In this document: positions 16,275 through 24,430 of the stretch, in pieces
Position numbering within the stretch: position 1 is the first letter of the stretch
How the letters are laid out: each line of letters begins with the position of its first letter
DNA from: Singulisphaera sp. GP187
GTDB taxonomy: Bacteria > Planctomycetota > Planctomycetia > Gemmatales > Gemmataceae
Assembly (NCBI GenBank): GCA_945861245.1
Contig: CAMAUE010000013.1
Span: 1 to 57,308, forward strand
Length of the DNA stretch: 57,308 nt
Direction of reading: 5' to 3'
The notes under the pieces: generated by a model
The model's input: the letters and a program-made list of their open reading frames with translations, nothing else
What the model was told of the DNA's origin: nothing
Database searches by the model: none
Position numbers and translations under genes: made by a program

Positions 16275-16336
16275 GTTGCCGCTTGCGGCTTAGCGCTCGC
16301 AAGGCGCCATGTGAGCGCTAAGCCGCAAGCGGCAAC
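16275..16336. repeat. Family B palindrome, copy 2
   Basis: Perfect 24-base arms at 16275-16298 and 16313-16336, starting GTTGCCGCTTGCGGCTTAGC. The right arm creates a false in-frame ATG (MSAKPQAA) ahead of the next gene. Confidence 0.92.
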
Positions 16337-16352
16337 ACGATTGGAGTCCCCG

Positions 16353-17153
16353 TTGGTATCTGGGCGAAAGAACCTCTGGTCGCTCGTTAGAAGTCAGCCG
16401 GAAATCGATCCGAATGACCTGGCGCAAGCGATCCAGGCCGAGGCGATGCAGGAGGGACTGGATTACCGCACTCGGCTATTGATTCGCGACAGCGTGGATG
16501 CCTTGCGGGAATACTGGGGAGGTGTTGGCGTCGAACGGTGGTTGGCGGGATGTCGCGATCACGATACGATCGCGCGAATTTGCCAATCCGAATTCGAGAA
16601 AGTCGGATTTCCTTCAATAAGGAAGCGGCTCATGGAAAAAACAGAACCGGAAACGATCCAGCAATATCTTCGCAGTCTCGGCTACGAGTTGCGCGACGTA
16701 ATTCGCATCAACGTGGCCGGCGGATGCGCATTAATACTGCCAGGTTATGTTTCCCGTTTTACGGAAGACATTGACATTGTCGGCGAGGTTCCGGAAAGCA
16801 TCCGAACGAAGTACCAACTGCTGGACGAATTGGAAAAATTGCACGGCCTCCACATAGGCCACGTTCAGGAGCACTACTTTCCACGCGGCTGGCGGGATCG
16901 CGTGCATTCCTTTGCTGTGTACAATCAACTGCAAGTTTCGCTCGTGGACGTTTACGATGTTTTTCTGAGCAAGCTATTCAGCAACCGCGACAAGGACATG
17001 GGCGACCTGGCAACATTGCTGCCTCAATTAGACCGTGAAGTAATCGTTCTACGATTTCGTGACACCTGCCAAGATTTCTTGACGGCGCCGCGCCTGAAAG
17101 AAATGGCGGTAAAAAACTGGTATGTATTAACCGGAGAAGACCTACCCTCATGA
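16353..17153 (+). CDS. Nucleotidyltransferase-like protein (DUF6036/AbiEii-like)
   Basis: This protein of about 266 residues has a C-terminal nucleotidyltransferase-like domain: RINVAGGCALILPGYVSRFTEDIDIV (about 119-144) has the GG...D.D layout, and the later LVDVYDVFLSKLFSNRDKDMGDL (about 205-227) is typical of DUF6036 and AbiEii-like folds. The N-terminal 110 residues are helical and unrecognised. The open frame begins at 16311 inside a palindromic repeat, which is not a believable start. TTG at 16353 has GGAG six bases upstream, in the same GGAGTCCCCG context seen before the GTG start at 23307, so I chose it. The gene overlaps the next by four bases (ATGA), so the two are translationally coupled. 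It could be an antitoxin/toxin-like nucleotidyltransferase or an accessory factor to the adenylate-forming enzyme. Confidence 0.68.
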   Translation: MVSGRKNLWSLVRSQPEIDPNDLAQAIQAEAMQEGLDYRTRLLIRDSVDALREYWGGVGVERWLAGCRDHDTIARICQSEFEKVGFPSIRKRLMEKTEPETIQQYLRSLGYELRDVIRINVAGGCALILPGYVSRFTEDIDIVGEVPESIRTKYQLLDELEKLHGLHIGHVQEHYFPRGWRDRVHSFAVYNQLQVSLVDVYDVFLSKLFSNRDKDMGDLATLLPQLDREVIVLRFRDTCQDFLTAPRLKEMAVKNWYVLTGEDLPS

Positions 17154-18253
17154 GCATCACACCCCAACAAGCCAAAACCCAACTCGACGCTCACGTAGTT
17201 GAGATCATCGAGCAACACTTCAATCCCGAGACCGGTGCGCCGTTCTGGGTTGATGCCGTCGCGGGCAAGAATCCGCTGCTTAAGCTCGATTTCGATCCGC
17301 GCAAGGAAGTCAAATGCTTTGAAGATCTGAAGAAATTCGGGCTCTTTGAAGACGATTGGCTCCGCGGCGGGCCTGTGCGCCGCTGGCTGCCCAAGAAACT
17401 CAAGGACAAACCCGCCTACGTCTTTGAAACCGGCGGCACGACCGGCATCCCCAAGAGCCGAGCCGTCTGCGAGGACCACTGGATCGACTACGAAATATTC
17501 AGCGCGACGCTCCCCGACCAGTACTTCCCGAAAGGCTCGAACTGGCTGATGCTTGGCCCGTCCGGCCCGCGCCGGCTGCGGCTCGCCGTCGAGCATCTCG
17601 CCCAATTCCGCGGCGGCATCTCGTTCTGCATCGATCTCGATCCGCGCTGGGTCATCAAGCTCATCAAGAAAGGCTGGATGGAGCACCTGAAAGCGTATCA
17701 GGAACACGTCATCGACCAGACCGTTGCCATCCTGTCCGCCAATCACGACATCAAGTGCATGTTCACGACGCCAAAACTGCTTGACGCCCTGTGTGGCCGA
17801 CTCGAAAAAGACGGTACCACGCTCAAGGAAAAAGGCATCACCGGCGTCTTCTGTGGCGGGACCGAAATGACCTCGCAGTGGATCCGCTTCGCCATCGAAG
17901 AACTGCTTGGCCAGGGCATCTACATCGCGCCGACCTATGGCAATACGCTGATGGGTTTGGCGGCGTCCGAAATGCCCACCAAGGCGGATGGGTACAAGAT
18001 CAACTACTTCGCCCCGCAACCGCGTGCTGTCGCACAGGTCGTCGATTTTGACGACTACAACAAGCTAGTCCCCTACGGCGCCGATGGCCGGGTGATGCTG
18101 ACGACGCTTACGAACGAACTGTTCATCCCGCGCTTCATGGAACGCGATGAAGCCGTGCGCGAAAAACCGACGGATAAGTATCCGTGGGACGGTTGCTCAG
18201 GCGTGAAGCCGTTCCGCGCCTTCGCGGCAACGACGGTGGTCGGCGTGTATTGA
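17150..18253 (+). CDS. Adenylate-forming enzyme, EhpF/PaaK-like
   Basis: This 367-residue protein has the ANL P-loop as ETGGTTGIPKSRAV (about 97-110), a downstream GVFCGGTEMTSQWIRFAIEELLG (about 233-255) and TYGNTLMGLAASE (about 263-275) in the position of the A5 motif. It ends soon after the core domain (last residues AFAATTVVGVY) and lacks the 100-120 residue C-terminal swivel domain of full ANL ligases. That fits small PaaK relatives such as EhpF of phenazine biosynthesis, which adenylate a carboxylate without a standard thioester step. It overlaps the nucleotidyltransferase-like gene by four bases. Substrate is not readable from context. Whether it is active cannot be told from sequence alone. 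Confidence 0.75.
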   Translation: MSITPQQAKTQLDAHVVEIIEQHFNPETGAPFWVDAVAGKNPLLKLDFDPRKEVKCFEDLKKFGLFEDDWLRGGPVRRWLPKKLKDKPAYVFETGGTTGIPKSRAVCEDHWIDYEIFSATLPDQYFPKGSNWLMLGPSGPRRLRLAVEHLAQFRGGISFCIDLDPRWVIKLIKKGWMEHLKAYQEHVIDQTVAILSANHDIKCMFTTPKLLDALCGRLEKDGTTLKEKGITGVFCGGTEMTSQWIRFAIEELLGQGIYIAPTYGNTLMGLAASEMPTKADGYKINYFAPQPRAVAQVVDFDDYNKLVPYGADGRVMLTTLTNELFIPRFMERDEAVREKPTDKYPWDGCSGVKPFRAFAATTVVGVY

Positions 18254-18278
18254 TGCGTGTGCTGCGTCACCTATTTTC

Positions 18279-18344
18279 AGGGCCGGAAACGTGAGCGCCG
18301 GTGTATTTCAACCAAAATACACCGGCGCTCACGTTTCCGGCTCT
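18279..18344. repeat. Long hairpin after EhpF-like gene
   Basis: Arms of 30 bases (18279-18308 and 18315-18344, one mismatch) read AGGGCCGGAAACGTGAGCGC inward with a six-base loop. It sits between convergent genes and is a likely bidirectional terminator. I see only one copy in the window. Confidence 0.88.
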
Positions 18345-18372
18345 GAGTGAATTGGGCGCGAAGAAATAGAGC

Positions 18373-19347
18373 TTATTGGATCGATCCGGCGACCAGCCAA
18401 ATCGCGGGATTGATGGTGTACTCGACAAAGTGGACGGAGCCATCGCAATAAAGCATGTTCAAGCCGCCGTTGTGAGAACTGCCAAACTGCTTTGGGTTTG
18501 TGCCGACGAGCGGATCCTCAGCCGGCGGGTAGAAGGTGGTACGCTGGACATCGTTGTTCATTCCAGTGTACATGCATTCGTTGTCGCCGCCGTCGGTGCC
18601 TGCGATTTACAAACCTTTGTTCATCAATTTTTCGCCGACGAGAAAGGTGTTGCTCGTGCCGCGATCGATCTGGGTGATTCGTATTCGGCTGCAGCGATAG
18701 ATGACGCCATCCCATCCGGGAACATTCCAGTAGTTGGGTGAGGAACCGGTGGCGATGCTGGGGCCGCCATCGATTTCGTTCTTATCCTGGGAGCCACAGG
18801 TAGCGGCGTAATCACATCGGGCGAGCAAATCGGCGGCGGATGTCGTGATGGAGACTTGGGTGTTGGCTGCGTCAATCGTGTAATAGACCGCACCGGGCCG
18901 GCCGTTTGCGTACGGGCCGCCGTTTCGTCGTGCTGGGCAATTGAAGATTGGAACCGGCTTGGCCATGAGCACTCGCATCGGTGGATCCACAGCTGCCCCT
19001 ATCAAACCTTTTGTCGAATCGCGTAGGGCCCCCTGTTCCACATAGGGTAGGATGTTGTAAAGCCAGCCGCCGGGTTGATCCGGCCCGGTGCCTCGTTCTG
19101 GCGTGCCGATCCAGTCCCAGCCCCAGCCGCCGGAGGGGAACTTTTTGTTCGCGTCATGGTTTTGGTGCAACGCCAGGCCGATGTTTTTGAGGTTGTTCGT
19201 GCACTGCGTTCGCGCCGCCGCCTCGCGCACCTTTTGCACGGCGGGAACGAGCAGCGCGATCAATATCGCGATGATGGCAATGACGACAAGTAGCTCGATC
19301 AGCGTAAAGCCGATTCGGCGATTGTCGTCAACTCGGGATCGATCCAT
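18373..19347 (-). pseudogene. DUF1559 protein interrupted by an in-frame TAA
   Basis: The first 246 codons (19347 to 18610) give a typical DUF1559 protein: a short basic leader, the prepilin-type cleavage and hydrophobic helix [14 protein letters not shown] (about 13-26), [17 protein letters not shown] and a [12 protein letters not shown] stretch. A TAA at 18607-18609 then stops it. Reading on in the same frame gives IAGTDGGDNECMYTGMNND and the diagnostic H-X9-DG ending SSHNGGLNMLYCDGSVHFVE, ending at 18373. No frameshift is needed; one nonsense codon splits the gene. The family is thought to form pseudopilin-like surface proteins and is hugely expanded in Planctomycetota. It may be a young pseudogene, a sequencing error or a read-through case. 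The long N-terminal piece lacks the conserved C-terminus. Confidence 0.85.
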
Positions 19348-19558
19348 GCGTCTACCTCGAACGAAGAAAAGAAATGAATAAATATTTCGGAATGGCGAAA
19401 ATCGAAACAGATTAAGTCATTATGAGATTGTAGCAGATTTTTCGCGTTGAATTAAAAGCATTTCTTCGTAACGAAATGTAGCCTACGAATTTCTGGTCTG
19501 ACCTCTCGTGACGAATCCGCCTCCGTTGTGTTAAAAAAACGCAAAACAACATGCAAAG
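19348..19558. other. Intergenic, AT-rich, promoter of DUF1559 gene
   Basis: There is no gene here. The stretch is AT-rich compared with its neighbours and must contain the promoter of the minus-strand DUF1559 gene. I cannot pick a certain -10/-35 pair. Confidence 0.35.
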
Positions 19559-20218
19559 TCACAAAACCCCGAACGTACGAAATGCTTCTGTCGCCTTCAT
19601 ACCAGAGGCGATGGCGTCGCGCACGCGGTTCTCGGCGTGCACTTTCTCCCATGCTTGCTGAATGACGGTTTCCTCGACCGCGCGAGGTACGACGACGATG
19701 CCATCTTCATCGGCGATGACCAGATCGCCCGGTGCAAAGCGAACGCCGGCGATTTCCACGGGCACGTCGAGATTGATTACCCGCTGACGATCTTTGCTGT
19801 CGAAGATACAGGTTCCGCGGGCGAAGACCGGAAAGCCAACTGCACGCATCTTGCCGATGTCGCGGACCATGCCATCGACGATTGCGCCGACACATCCTTG
19901 ATTACGAGCGGCAGTCGTCAAAAGTTCACCCCAAATGCCCGATCGCGCCGATCCGCCCGCCGCCGCGATCAAGACATCATCGGCTTGGCAGCTATCGACT
20001 GCGGTCAATTCCAACTCATACGGCTGCGGATCGGCATGGGCCATGTCGGCCCAGAGCGTCGTCTTGCAACGCCCGACCAGCACATGATTGGGCAGCGTAA
20101 GCGGCATCAGCGCGACGCGCGGCGACTGATTCGGAAAGCCCGCCGCGTCGAGGGCGTCGCATACCACGGCGCTGTAAAGCGTTTGCCTCATCATGTCGAG
20201 AGTTATGGGAGTCGGCAT
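19559..20218 (-). CDS. RraA-family protein (aldolase-like)
   Basis: This 219-residue protein belongs to the RraA/HMG aldolase family. Members either cleave 4-hydroxy-4-methyl-2-oxoglutarate or, as in E. coli RraA, bind RNase E. The core is GSARSGIWGELLTTAARNQGCVGAIVDGMVRDIGKM (about 90-125), with the GELL loop and the invariant RD pair that bind the substrate and metal in the aldolases. The C-terminal GDLVIADEDGIVVVP (about 172-186) is also a family hallmark. The frame opens at 20335, but the first part is not conserved in type; ATG 20218 has GGA seven bases upstream and begins MPTPITLDMMRQTL. ATG 20230 is the alternative. It stands alone, so the aldolase substrate is unknown. Confidence 0.82.
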   Translation of the reverse strand: MPTPITLDMMRQTLYSAVVCDALDAAGFPNQSPRVALMPLTLPNHVLVGRCKTTLWADMAHADPQPYELELTAVDSCQADDVLIAAAGGSARSGIWGELLTTAARNQGCVGAIVDGMVRDIGKMRAVGFPVFARGTCIFDSKDRQRVINLDVPVEIAGVRFAPGDLVIADEDGIVVVPRAVEETVIQQAWEKVHAENRVRDAIASGMKATEAFRTFGVL

Positions 20219-20412
20219 TATCGATTCCATTTGTGTTAAAGAGGAGCGCGATTTCAATCGTGCTGTTATAGTGGGAATCTGTACGGGCTGTGACGGTTTT
20301 GGGTGATGGCGGAACGTCGGAATAATCAATTCCACCGTGAGAATGCGTAGCTCACGAAGCTCTTGAACCGATGCTTGCCCAGGAGAACCGTTCCGCGGAA
20401 AGGATTCCGACT

Positions 20413-20730
20413 ATGGCGACCTTCTATATTTTTCCTTCGCGTCATCTGCTCGGCCAGCGCTTCAGCGACACGCTTGCTTCGCTTTTTCCCGGTCATCGTC
20501 ATACGCCCTGGGATTGGCCTGATTTGGCAGAATCGCTTGCGTCGTTGGTGACCGCGCAAGGCGATGCGTGCGTCGTCTACCGCGAGGACCTGGACGAAAC
20601 GCTGTCCTTGCGCGTTGATCTTACGCTCCATTTCGGCGCGAGCGCGGACGACGAGATCATCGAAGTGCAATTCCCGCTCGGCTTGGCGAAGGCCCATTAT
20701 CAACATTGGGCGAGCGAAGCTGTGCATTAA
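20413..20730 (+). CDS. Small hypothetical protein
   Basis: This is a 105-residue protein starting MATFYIFPSRHLLGQRFSDTL. I do not recognise a family with certainty. It is soluble, with YIFPSRHLLG and WDWPDLAESLASLV as its most characteristic stretches. The frame opens at 20371, but ATG 20413 has AAGGA about nine bases upstream. A longer open frame exists on the opposite strand, but its composition is low in hydrophobic core residues. It lies between divergent gene starts, next to two repeat elements. No function is proposed. Confidence 0.6.
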   Translation: MATFYIFPSRHLLGQRFSDTLASLFPGHRHTPWDWPDLAESLASLVTAQGDACVVYREDLDETLSLRVDLTLHFGASADDEIIEVQFPLGLAKAHYQHWASEAVH

Positions 20731-20841
20731 TACGACAGCGCTAGTTACGTAGGTCAGGCTTTCCAGCATGACGCGGCTTGCCCATGTTCGTCAAAATGCG
20801 TCAGGCTGGAAAGCCTGACCTACGTAACTAGCGCTGTCGTA
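20731..20841. repeat. Palindromic element with TACGACAGCGCTAG ends
   Basis: Arms of 44 bases (20731-20774 and 20798-20841, one mismatch) begin TACGACAGCGCTAGTTACGT. The end sequence resembles the terminal repeats of the elements at 39945 and 45855 (GTACGAC.GCGCTTG type). It directly abuts the next element at 20843. Confidence 0.9.
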
Positions 20842-20842
20842 C

Positions 20843-21005
20843 TATACCTTTTCACGGGTGAATTTGACGCATTTCCGAGCCGCGACCGTAAGGGAGCGGC
20901 CGACAGGATGCCGTGCGGTTTAGGTCGGCCGCTCCCTTACGGTCGCGGCTCGGAAATGTTTTGATCGATTCGGAAAAGCGACAATTTCTACCGTGCGAAG
21001 TATAC
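20843..21005. repeat. 162-bp MITE-like element, copy 1
   Basis: It has imperfect outer terminal repeats (TATACCTTTTCACGGGTGAA against the inverse of the right end) and a strong inner hairpin built from CCGAGCCGCGACCGTAAGGG. A second copy with the same layout and almost the same length is at 35435-35596. No gene is inside. Confidence 0.85.
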
Positions 21006-21006
21006 C

Positions 21007-22056
21007 TCATGCCGGGATCGCGACTTTGAGGCGATCAGCGAGGGCGGAGAGTTGCTTCCAGGTGCCGTCGTCGAGCGTGATGCCGGTTTGGCGGCGCTGG
21101 GCGGCAGATCGGCGTTCGGGTTCGCCTGGGACAAGGATGTCGCCGGCGCCGTCGGCCTTCGGACAGCTTTTCACGTTGCCCACCAGGCCCGTCGTTTCCT
21201 TCAAAAAATGCTCCGCGCCGGCGAACGCGTTGATGTCAAGTACGACGAAGAACACCGCATTTGCCGACATGTTTGGCAAACCCGGCGTGCTGCATGGTGC
21301 GCCCGAGAAACCGCCGACGAACATGTCCATCAATAGGCCGATGCCGAAGCCCTTGTACGCCTGCGCACCGCCGAGCGGGAGAATAGAGCCACGCGGCTCC
21401 TTGTAGAGCACGCCGGGGTCGGTCGTCGGTTTGCCATCGGGATCGAGCAACCAGCCTTCGGGGACCTGTTGGCCTTTGTTAAAGGCGACGCGGACCTTGC
21501 CCTCGGCAACGACGCTGGTGCCAATGTCGAGTACGACGGGATCGTCGTGCGTCGGTGCGCCGGCGCAGAGCGGATTCGTACCGATACGTGGCTCCTTGCC
21601 GCCTGGCGGGGCGACGCCGCGACCGAAGCCGTGATTATTGACGCTGGCGAGAAACGCCATTTTACGAGCGGCGGCGGCCTCGGCGTATTCACCCAATCTT
21701 CCGATGTGTCCGCAGTTACGCAGCGTGCCCGCGGCCAGGCCGAGCGCTTCCGCGCGCGGGATCAGGCGATCGAGCAGGCGATGCGCTTGCACTTGCCCCA
21801 AGCCCCAGCCGCCGTCGACGACAAGGACGCCAGCGGTCTCTTTGACGACGTTGAACGGCGCACCCGGTTTCAGCCGGCCATCCTTGATCGCATCGGCGTA
21901 TTGGATCACGCGAATCATCCCGTGCGAGTCATGCCCGCACAGGTTCGCCAGCACCAGGCTCTCCGCTACACGCTTCGCCTCGTCCACGGGAACGCCCGCA
22001 GCACGGAACAGCGATTCGGCAAATGACGTCAGTTTCTCAGCGCTATAGGTTGGCAC
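21007..22056 (-). CDS. Ldh-family NAD(P)-dependent oxidoreductase
   Basis: This 349-residue protein belongs to the malate/L-lactate dehydrogenase (Ldh_2, YlbC/ComC-like) family, which oxidises 2-hydroxy acids with NAD(P) and is unrelated to classic lactate dehydrogenases. Typical marks are VLANLCGHDSHGMIRVIQYADAI (about 35-57) with the catalytic His in HDSHG, NCGHIGRLGEYAEAAA (about 111-126), ASVNNHGFGRGVAPPGG (about 136-152) and KEPRIGTNPLCAGAPTHDDPVVLDI (about 153-177). GTG is the start, with GAGGA about nine bases upstream. The stop is just beside the MITE-like element. Substrate class (malate, lactate, sulfolactate or ureidoglycolate) cannot be set from sequence alone. Confidence 0.87.
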   Translation of the reverse strand: MPTYSAEKLTSFAESLFRAAGVPVDEAKRVAESLVLANLCGHDSHGMIRVIQYADAIKDGRLKPGAPFNVVKETAGVLVVDGGWGLGQVQAHRLLDRLIPRAEALGLAAGTLRNCGHIGRLGEYAEAAAARKMAFLASVNNHGFGRGVAPPGGKEPRIGTNPLCAGAPTHDDPVVLDIGTSVVAEGKVRVAFNKGQQVPEGWLLDPDGKPTTDPGVLYKEPRGSILPLGGAQAYKGFGIGLLMDMFVGGFSGAPCSTPGLPNMSANAVFFVVLDINAFAGAEHFLKETTGLVGNVKSCPKADGAGDILVPGEPERRSAAQRRQTGITLDDGTWKQLSALADRLKVAIPA

Positions 22057-22083
22057 GGTCGTCGATCCTCGGTAAAAAATAGT

Positions 22084-22130
22084 CAGTGGTCAGTGGTCAG
22101 TGGTCAGTGGTCAGTGGTCAGTGGTCAGAG
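22084..22130 (+). repeat. Tandem heptamer CAGTGGT, about 6.5 copies
   Basis: Six exact CAGTGGT units are followed by a partial one. They lie between divergent genes and add a false N-terminus (MVSGQWSVVSGQW) to the epimerase frame. A related block of GGACCAC units follows at about 22178-22210. Confidence 0.9.
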
Positions 22131-22229
22131 CTTGAGGACATTACTGAGACCCGGCGCTTTGCATTTTTTTTTGCTACGGACCACGGACTACGGACCACTT
22201 ACGGACCACTTTATGGAAGGTACCAAACC

Positions 22230-23231
22230 GTGTCCTTTGAGTTTGCCTGGGAAAATCGCGAGAACTCGTTTGGAATCGATGGCCGGGTCGCCGTTCTGCA
22301 GGGCGAAGGCAATCGGCTTGAGGTTTGGCCTGCGCTAGGGTTCAACGCCTATCGCTGGCAGTCGGCGAGCTTGGAGTTGCTTTATCGCAATCCTAATTTC
22401 TTTACCGAAAAGCTACCGATGCGCAGCGGGTTCCCGATTCTGTTCCCGTTTCCGAACCGCATTCGCGATGGCAAATTCACCTGGGCTGGCAAAACGTACG
22501 AGTTGCCGATCGGCGATCCGGCGAAAAAAAACGCGATCCACGGCTTCGCATTCAACTGCCCTTGGCGTGTGCTCGGTCATGGCGCCAACGCGTCGGGTGC
22601 CTGGATCACGGCGGAATTTCACGGCTCGCAAGACGCACCTGAAACGCTGGCGTTGTGGCCGAGCGATTATCGCTTGCGGATCACGTACCGCTTGTTTGAT
22701 CGCGTGTTGCGTGTCGAAGCGGAGGTAGACAATCCGGGCACGCAGCCGTTGCCGTGGGGAATCGGGTATCATCCGTACTTCACGGTTGCGCCGTTCGGTG
22801 GCCCAGCGGCGGTGGTGACGGCGGCAGCAGCCAAGTATTGGGAGTTGCGTGAGAACCTGCCAACTGGCCAAGTCCTCGACGTGGACTACGCGCGTGAATT
22901 GCGTCACGGGCAGTTCTTCGCGAATCTCAATCTCGACGACCTCTATACTAATATTTACGATCTCACCTACGATCAGGAAGATCGGATTGGCATGATCGCC
23001 GTGCTACAGCATCCGTCCGGCGAAAAGATGCTGACGCTCTGGGTGAGTGAGGGGTTTCGCGAGTTGATCGGCTTCACGCCGCCGCACCGCGAGGCGATCT
23101 GCCTGGAGCCCTATACCTGCATCACCGATGCGATCAACCTGCAACAGCAGAAGGTCGAAGCAGGCCTGCACGTGCTGATGCCAGGCGAGCGTTGGACAGG
23201 CGTTGTTGAAATGCACCTGGCGAGTACCTAG
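22230..23231 (+). CDS. Aldose 1-epimerase family protein
   Basis: This protein of about 333 residues has the galactose mutarotase-like beta-sandwich pattern of aldose epimerases. Visible marks are MRSGFPILFPFPNRIRDGKFTWAGKTYEL (about 64-92), the HGFAFNCPWRV segment with the active-site His (about 105-115), the GIGYHPYF segment with the second His (about 176-183) and the late EPYTCITDAIN with its Glu (about 292-302). These match the His-His-Glu set of the family. The start is the in-frame GTG at 22230 with GGAAGG ten bases upstream; the longer frame runs back into the CAGTGGT repeat and is not believable. It would interconvert alpha and beta anomers of a sugar or sugar phosphate. Confidence 0.85.
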   Translation: MSFEFAWENRENSFGIDGRVAVLQGEGNRLEVWPALGFNAYRWQSASLELLYRNPNFFTEKLPMRSGFPILFPFPNRIRDGKFTWAGKTYELPIGDPAKKNAIHGFAFNCPWRVLGHGANASGAWITAEFHGSQDAPETLALWPSDYRLRITYRLFDRVLRVEAEVDNPGTQPLPWGIGYHPYFTVAPFGGPAAVVTAAAAKYWELRENLPTGQVLDVDYARELRHGQFFANLNLDDLYTNIYDLTYDQEDRIGMIAVLQHPSGEKMLTLWVSEGFRELIGFTPPHREAICLEPYTCITDAINLQQQKVEAGLHVLMPGERWTGVVEMHLAST

Positions 23232-23234
23232 CAT

Positions 23235-23290
23235 ATTCCGCTTGCGGCATTGCGCTCGTGTGTTTCATCCTGAGCGCTATGGCGCAAGTG
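23235..23290. repeat. Family B palindrome, degenerate copy
   Basis: TTCCGCTTGCGGCATTGCGCTC is followed by a decayed inverse (GAGCGCTATGGCGCAAGTG). It lies between the epimerase stop and the methyltransferase ribosome site. Confidence 0.65.
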
Positions 23291-23306
23291 AAAAAGGAGT
23301 CCCCCG

Positions 23307-24362
23307 GTGCCGACCAAAAAGTCCATCCGAAAAAGACCGCTGTCGTTTGCGCGACTGGTGCCGACCATTGCGAGCCGGTTGCGTCCGCCGTTTGGTATCG
23401 CGCTGGGCTCGCCCGGCGATACGGCGGAGCTGGCCCATTGTCTGCCCGAAGGCGAGACGACCTGCTGGCAGCTCGACCAGTTTCAGGCCGACCGTCTCAG
23501 CGAAGCGCTGCGGCTTCGTGGCCGCGATGCGAAGATCGCCGTCACGCCGGACCTGTGGGATCTCGACGGCGCGTTCCAAACGCTGCTCTATCCCGTGGCG
23601 TTCGGCGGCGAGCGCGCGTTGAAACTCGATGTCATCGAGCAAGCGTTTCATGCCCTCAAGCCGCAGGGGTCGCTGGTTTTGTTCACGCCGTACGACCACG
23701 ATCATTTCTTTGCGCCGGCGCTCAAGAAAATCTTCGGCAAAGTGCATCTGCCGATGGAGGGCGACAACGCCATTTTCTGGTGCCAGCGCAACGGCGACCG
23801 CCCGCGCCGCCGACATGAGATGGCGTATCACGTGCGTGTTGACGAAGCCACATCGTATGCCTTTACCTCGCGGCCCGGCGTGTTCGGCTATGGCTTCTTC
23901 GACGAAGGCGGCCGGGCACTCACCGAAGTCATGGAACTGTCTCCCGGCCAGCGCGTGCTCGATCTTGGTTGCGGTGTCGGGACCAACGGCATCATCGCGG
24001 CCCGCCAGATCGGGGCCAATGGATCCGTCGCTTTTGCCGACAGCAATGTCCGGGCGATCGCGCTCGCCGAACTGAATGCCAAGGCGATGGGTGTGGAGAA
24101 GGCCGAGTTCAGCGCGACCTGCACGCTCGACGAATGGCCTGACCGCTCGTTCGATGTCGTTCTCGCCAATCCGCCGTACTACGCTCAGGGCACGATCACG
24201 CATCATTTCGTGGCTCGTTCGCATGCCTTGCTTCGTCCCGGCGGTAGGTTCTATTTGGTGACCAAGCAGGTCGATCTCGCCATCGAGATGATGCGCGAAT
24301 TCTTTCCCGAACCGGAAATGTTCGAGAATCGCGGCTACATCATCTTCGTCGCCGAGCGTTGA
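23307..24362 (+). CDS. RsmC/RlmG-like methyltransferase
   Basis: This 351-residue S-adenosylmethionine-dependent methyltransferase has the duplicated layout of RsmC and RlmG, which modify guanine N2 of rRNA. The N-terminal half is a degenerate methyltransferase domain. The C-terminal half is active-looking: motif I QRVLDLGCGVGTNGIIAA (about 213-230), acidic motif ADSNVRAIALAELNAKAMG (about 239-257) and the NPPY motif LANPPYYAQG (about 285-294), as needed for N2-methylation of guanine. GTG is the start, with AAAAAGGAG about eight bases before. It lies between aldose epimerase and cupin genes on the same strand. The exact rRNA position (16S G1207 or 23S G1835 type) is not set by what I can see. 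Confidence 0.83.
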   Translation: MPTKKSIRKRPLSFARLVPTIASRLRPPFGIALGSPGDTAELAHCLPEGETTCWQLDQFQADRLSEALRLRGRDAKIAVTPDLWDLDGAFQTLLYPVAFGGERALKLDVIEQAFHALKPQGSLVLFTPYDHDHFFAPALKKIFGKVHLPMEGDNAIFWCQRNGDRPRRRHEMAYHVRVDEATSYAFTSRPGVFGYGFFDEGGRALTEVMELSPGQRVLDLGCGVGTNGIIAARQIGANGSVAFADSNVRAIALAELNAKAMGVEKAEFSATCTLDEWPDRSFDVVLANPPYYAQGTITHHFVARSHALLRPGGRFYLVTKQVDLAIEMMREFFPEPEMFENRGYIIFVAER

Positions 24363-24364
24363 TA

Positions 24365-24388
24365 CTGCCGCTTGCGGCTTAGCGCTCA
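24365..24388. repeat. Family B half-palindrome
   Basis: One arm only, CCGCTTGCGGCTTAGCGCTC, follows the methyltransferase stop with no matching inverse nearby. Confidence 0.7.
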
Positions 24389-24430
24389 ATGAGACCCACG
24401 CGAAAACGGCCGTTGATCTGAAAGGACGCC

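Noticed and set aside
18518..18715. Frameshift in the DUF1559 gene near 18600
   Set aside because: The downstream H-X9-DG part is in the same frame as the N-terminal part; only a stop codon separates them, so no frameshift is needed.
22084..22130. CRISPR array
   Set aside because: The heptamer units are contiguous without spacers, and no cas gene is in the window. I saw no CRISPR array anywhere.
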